From positions 1 to 22,030 of the forward strand of contig JBKKBI010000003.1 in NCBI GenBank assembly GCA_046714175.1: 22,030 bases of DNA, written 5' to 3'. Of the stretch, positions 20,075 to 22,030 are shown in pieces; the first letter of the stretch is position 1; the number at the start of each line of letters is the position of its first letter. Source of the DNA: UBA11373 sp046714175 (GTDB lineage: Bacteria; Actinomycetota; Acidimicrobiia; Spongiisociales; UBA11373). The notes below the pieces were generated by a model, which ran no database searches, had not been told where the DNA came from, and saw only the letters and a program-made list of their open reading frames with translations. A program made the translations under genes and the position numbers.

Positions 20075-20682
20075 CCCCCGATCTGGAACCGATTCGTCTC
20101 CAGGTCACCACCGTCTTTGACGCCAAGCATCGCGCCCGTGAGGAGGCCCTGGCCGGCTGTCGCCAGGTGATCCGCCTCTCTGCCAATGCGATCCGGGCTC
20201 TGCATCGCGGCGAGGACGCCTCCGGCCTCATCGCCGAGGCGGGAACCACTCTGGCCCGCGCCGGAACGGTACTGGTCGATCACCAGGACATCCTCAACGC
20301 CGGGTTCGTCCACGATGCCGCCAAGGAGTACGCCGAGGCCCGTCTGTTCGCGGCGCTATCCGCCGGACATCCCCCACCCCTCCCCGCCGAGCTCGGAGTG
20401 GAACCGGCGGCGTATCTGAACGGGCTCGGTGAAGCGGTGGGGGAGTTGCGCCGCCGCATGCTTGACCTGCTGCGCGCCGAAGACCTGATCGCCGCCGAGG
20501 GGGTCCTGGCGGCGATGGACGCGGTGGTCGAGTTGCTGGCCACCATCGACTACCCCGACGGCATGACCGGTGGCTTGCGCCGCACCACCGACGTCGCCCG
20601 CGCCCTGGTGGAACGCTCCCGTTCCGATCTCACCACCACGGTGGTCCAGGAGAGGTTGCGGAAAGAGTTACGCGAGCGGTAG
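20071..20682 (+). CDS. Bacterial translin-family protein
   Basis: A 203-residue, almost entirely helical protein that resembles translin, the nucleic-acid-binding subunit of the eukaryotic C3PO RNase. Matching features are a helix with A77-GFVHDAAKEYAEARLFAAL (E86 and E89 fall where the TRAX nuclease helix carries acidic residues), then GVEPAAYLNGLGEAVGELRRRM, and the C-terminal block DYPDGMTGGLRRTTDVARALVERSRSDLT. This last block corresponds to the 'DSLRKRYDGLKYDVKKVEEVVYDLSIRG' region of human translin. Length (203 versus about 228) also fits. Homologues are known from archaea and occasionally bacteria, without firm function. GTG 20071 overlaps the stop of the small membrane protein. RNA binding is inferred; nuclease activity cannot be claimed. 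Confidence 0.82.
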   Translation: MTPDLEPIRLQVTTVFDAKHRAREEALAGCRQVIRLSANAIRALHRGEDASGLIAEAGTTLARAGTVLVDHQDILNAGFVHDAAKEYAEARLFAALSAGHPPPLPAELGVEPAAYLNGLGEAVGELRRRMLDLLRAEDLIAAEGVLAAMDAVVELLATIDYPDGMTGGLRRTTDVARALVERSRSDLTTTVVQERLRKELRER

Positions 20683-20696
20683 TCCGGCCTCCGGCC
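20683..20696 (+). repeat. Two heptamer units TCCGGCC
   Basis: TCCGGCC occurs twice in tandem directly after the translin stop codon and 6 bp before the tRNA promoter. It matches the array unit at 223-250, so this may be a minimal member of the heptamer family, though two GC-rich units could arise by chance. Confidence 0.5.
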
Positions 20697-20702
20697 GCGT
20701 CC

Positions 20703-20708
20703 TACAAT
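20703..20708 (+). promoter_or_regulatory. Probable -10 box TACAAT for tRNA-Ala
   Basis: TACAAT is the closest match to the consensus in the window. It predicts transcription from about 20715, six nt before the mature 5' end of the tRNA. Confidence 0.65.
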
Positions 20709-20720
20709 CGCTTCCCCTTT

Positions 20721-20797
20721 GGGGGTGTAGCTCAGCCCGGCAGAGCGCTTCCCTCGCACGGAAGAAGTCAGGGGTTCAACTCCCCTCACCTCCACCA
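20721..20797 (+). tRNA. tRNA-Ala, anticodon CGC
   Basis: A complete cloverleaf: acceptor stem GGGGGTG (20721-20727) with CACCTCC (20787-20793); D stem GCTC/GAGC; anticodon stem CTTCC/GGAAG around loop CTCGCAC; 5-nt variable loop; T stem AGGGG/CCCCT around TTCAACT. The anticodon CGC (20755-20757) reads codon GCG. The acceptor stem contains G3-U70, the main identity element of alanine tRNA, followed by discriminator A and an encoded CCA (20795-20797). Confidence 0.97.
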
Positions 20798-20851
20798 CCG
20801 ATCGCCTCGCCGTAACCCGTGATGCCAGGCGACCGCTCCGACCGAGCCGGC

Positions 20852-20871
20852 GGTCGACCCCTGCCTCGACC
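20852..20871. terminator. Weak hairpin downstream of the tRNA
   Basis: GGTCGA (20852-20857) can pair with TCGACC (20866-20871) around 8 nt. It lies 54 bp after the tRNA and could end its transcript. There is no T-tract and the stem is short. Nothing else is recognisable in 20798-20940. Confidence 0.3.
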
Positions 20872-20940
20872 ACTCCGGCGAGGCTGTGCGGGTTCGCCGG
20901 GGAGGATGGTGTCACCCGGGGAAGGAGTCGGTGGCGTCTC

Positions 20941-21402
20941 ATGCCCAAGGTGACCGACGAAGAGATCTATCGCAAGTACGCCGACGATCTGGTGCGTTTC
21001 GCCAGCGGCCTCGTGGGGCCGTTCGATGCGCGGGATGTCGTCTCGGAGGCGTGCCTGCGGTCGTTCGGCTCGAGGGGATGGTCCGACGTGATCAACCACC
21101 GCGCCTATCTATATCGCTCGGTCCTCAACCAGGCGCGGTCGCATCACCGCTCCACGCTGAGAAGGAGACTCCGCGAGCTGCGGACGGCCACGCCGGAGGT
21201 GGCGTCTCCGATCAATGTGGACGTCGACGTGCTCGCCGCGGTAGACAAACTGAGCGTGCGGCAACGTGCCAGCGTCGTGCTCACCTATTGGGAGGACCTC
21301 ACTCCGGCCGAGGTCGGCTCCCATCTCGGAATCTCCGAGGGAGCGGTGAGACGACACCTGGCGCGGGCTCGCGCCCGCCTCAAGGAGCTGCTTGATGAGT
21401 GA
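20941..21402 (+). CDS. ECF-type RNA polymerase sigma factor
   Basis: 153 residues. Region 2 lies at about 8-68 (YADDLVRFASGLVGPFDARDVVSEACLRSF... HRAYLYRSVLNQARSHHR). Region 4 lies at about 102-150 (KLSVRQRASVVLTYWEDLTPAEVGSHLGISEGAVRRHLARARARLKEL), with a clear helix-turn-helix. This two-domain form is an extracytoplasmic-function sigma factor, directing polymerase to a small stress or envelope regulon. ATG 20941 is the only plausible start in frame; the nearest ribosome-like site, GGAAGGAG (20920-20927), is 13 nt away, so initiation may be weak. The end overlaps the next gene by 8 nt, as usual for a sigma factor and its membrane-bound regulator. Its target promoters are unknown. Confidence 0.92.
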   Translation: MPKVTDEEIYRKYADDLVRFASGLVGPFDARDVVSEACLRSFGSRGWSDVINHRAYLYRSVLNQARSHHRSTLRRRLRELRTATPEVASPINVDVDVLAAVDKLSVRQRASVVLTYWEDLTPAEVGSHLGISEGAVRRHLARARARLKELLDE

Positions 21403-22030
21403 CGACCTGCAGTCGAAGATGAGACAGCTGGTCTACCGGCTCGTCGCGATGGCTCCCGAGGCCCCACCATTCCCGGAGGAACTCATGGTCAAGATCAAGA
21501 GTGAGAACGCGTCGACGAGCCCCACCCGCCGCCTCCGTCCGAACACCGTGGTGGCGCTTGCCGCCGCTGTGGTTCTGCTGGGCATCGCGGTGCCGGTGTT
21601 CCTGATGGGGGGCGACAATTCGCCGCTCGTCACCGAGCCCACCCAGACCACGCAGACCAGCCAGACTCAGAGCACCTCCGGAGGCACCGTGGGCTACGAG
21701 TACCTCGGCGGCGGTGTCTACAGCTATCTCGACGGCGAGGTGACCTTCCGGCACGGATCGCGGTGGGACACCAGCATCTTCGCCTTCAATTTCGGTCCTA
21801 CCAAGATCACCTTGACGCTGGACGGGTACGCCACCGACAAATTCATGGTGATGGCCGACCCGGCGGCGGTCGGGATCGGCTGCGAGCCCGGCCCGGCGCC
21901 TGCCGACGTCGCGGCGCTGGCCGAGAGCATCGGGTCCGACCCGAATCTCGAGGTCACCGCTCCGGTCGCGGTGCGCATCGGGGGTATCGACGGCCTGCAG
22001 ATGGATGTCGTGGCCGCCGACGGGGCCAGC
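21395..22030 (+). CDS. Single-pass membrane protein paired with the ECF sigma factor, partial
   Basis: The first 212 residues are present; the frame is open at the right edge. ATG 21395 lies within the sigma gene, with AAGGAG 7 nt upstream. The N-terminal 49 residues are cytoplasmic and charged (MSDDLQSKMRQLVYRLVAMAPEAPPFPEE...). One helix spans about 50-71 (NTVVALAAAVVLLGIAVPVFLM), then a Thr/Gln/Ser linker (80-97) leads to an extracytoplasmic domain (YEYLGGGVYSYLDGEVTFRHG...). The position suggests a regulator of the sigma factor. The zinc-type His-x3-Cys-x2-Cys motif of common anti-sigma factors is absent, so it may instead be a target or a non-canonical anti-sigma protein. Such 'YxGxG' lipoprotein-like outer domains also occur in actinobacterial sensors. 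Confidence 0.8.
   Translation, partial: MSDDLQSKMRQLVYRLVAMAPEAPPFPEELMVKIKSENASTSPTRRLRPNTVVALAAAVVLLGIAVPVFLMGGDNSPLVTEPTQTTQTSQTQSTSGGTVGYEYLGGGVYSYLDGEVTFRHGSRWDTSIFAFNFGPTKITLTLDGYATDKFMVMADPAAVGIGCEPGPAPADVAALAESIGSDPNLEVTAPVAVRIGGIDGLQMDVVAADGAS

Noticed and set aside
20550..20948. Minus-strand ORF of 132 codons across the tRNA gene (contains RGVEPLTSSVRGKRS)
   Set aside because: It is the antisense reading of tRNA-Ala and its flanks. Such peptides are a familiar annotation artefact from tRNA regions.
20886..21395. Plus-strand open frame of 169 codons overlapping the sigma factor in another frame
   Set aside because: The sigma-factor frame has regions 2 and 4 intact; this frame gives an Arg-rich product and ends where the real frame still continues.

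Overview
The window is a dense, very GC-rich stretch of bacterial chromosome. Gene content points to an uncultivated or poorly studied actinobacterium, perhaps near Acidimicrobiia: a mycobacterial-type PlsB acyltransferase, a zinc-ribbon/class III cyclase/ATPase fusion, T/A-poor promoters of the TANNNT type, and many GTG and TTG starts. The lineage is inferred from content only. I see no insertion sequence, phage gene, CRISPR array or rRNA.

Layout from left to right. 2-160 is the tail of a short-chain dehydrogenase. 301-1413 holds two related, secreted, membrane-anchored surface proteins. 1483-3807 is a PlsB-like glycerol-3-phosphate acyltransferase, followed by a small four-helix membrane protein (3935-4402). 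A perfect 14-bp hairpin separates that protein from a NifU/NfuA-type Fe-S carrier on the minus strand. Divergent from the carrier lie a 60-residue Cys/His mini-protein and an ATP-grasp ligase of unknown substrate (5221-6641). Next, on the minus strand, come a small membrane protein, an unusual thioredoxin, a 1167-residue cyclase-ATPase, a hotdog thioesterase and a secreted protein (6678-12351). A plus-strand SnoaL-like/multipass membrane protein pair (12437-13917) converges on undecaprenyl-diphosphatase. A SAF-domain protein and a coupled MTA phosphorylase/flavin-fold oxidase pair follow (minus strand, to 16858). 16928-19665 is a tightly overlapping operon plsY-moeA-moaC-mog, making the phospholipid precursor and molybdenum cofactor. 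19775-20682 encodes a small membrane protein coupled to a bacterial translin homologue. Then come tRNA-Ala(CGC), an ECF sigma factor and its overlapping single-pass membrane partner, which runs off the right edge.

Two genome-style signatures stand out. First, thirteen genes have a TANNNT hexamer only 6-10 nt in front of the start codon and no Shine-Dalgarno sequence, which is the geometry of leaderless transcription. Genes whose TANNNT-like hexamer lies 21-30 nt away have a Shine-Dalgarno sequence instead, and this rule settles several starts (for example TTG for the MTA phosphorylase). Second, intergenic spaces carry short tandem arrays that always repeat with a 7-bp period but with different heptamers (GGYCTCC, CGTTGCC, TCTGTGA), in both orientations. 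The longest has 14 units.

No wholly new multi-gene system is obvious. The best candidates for undescribed biology are the heptamer repeat family, the translin/membrane-protein pair, the ATP-grasp/mini-zinc-protein pair, and the cyclase-ATPase.
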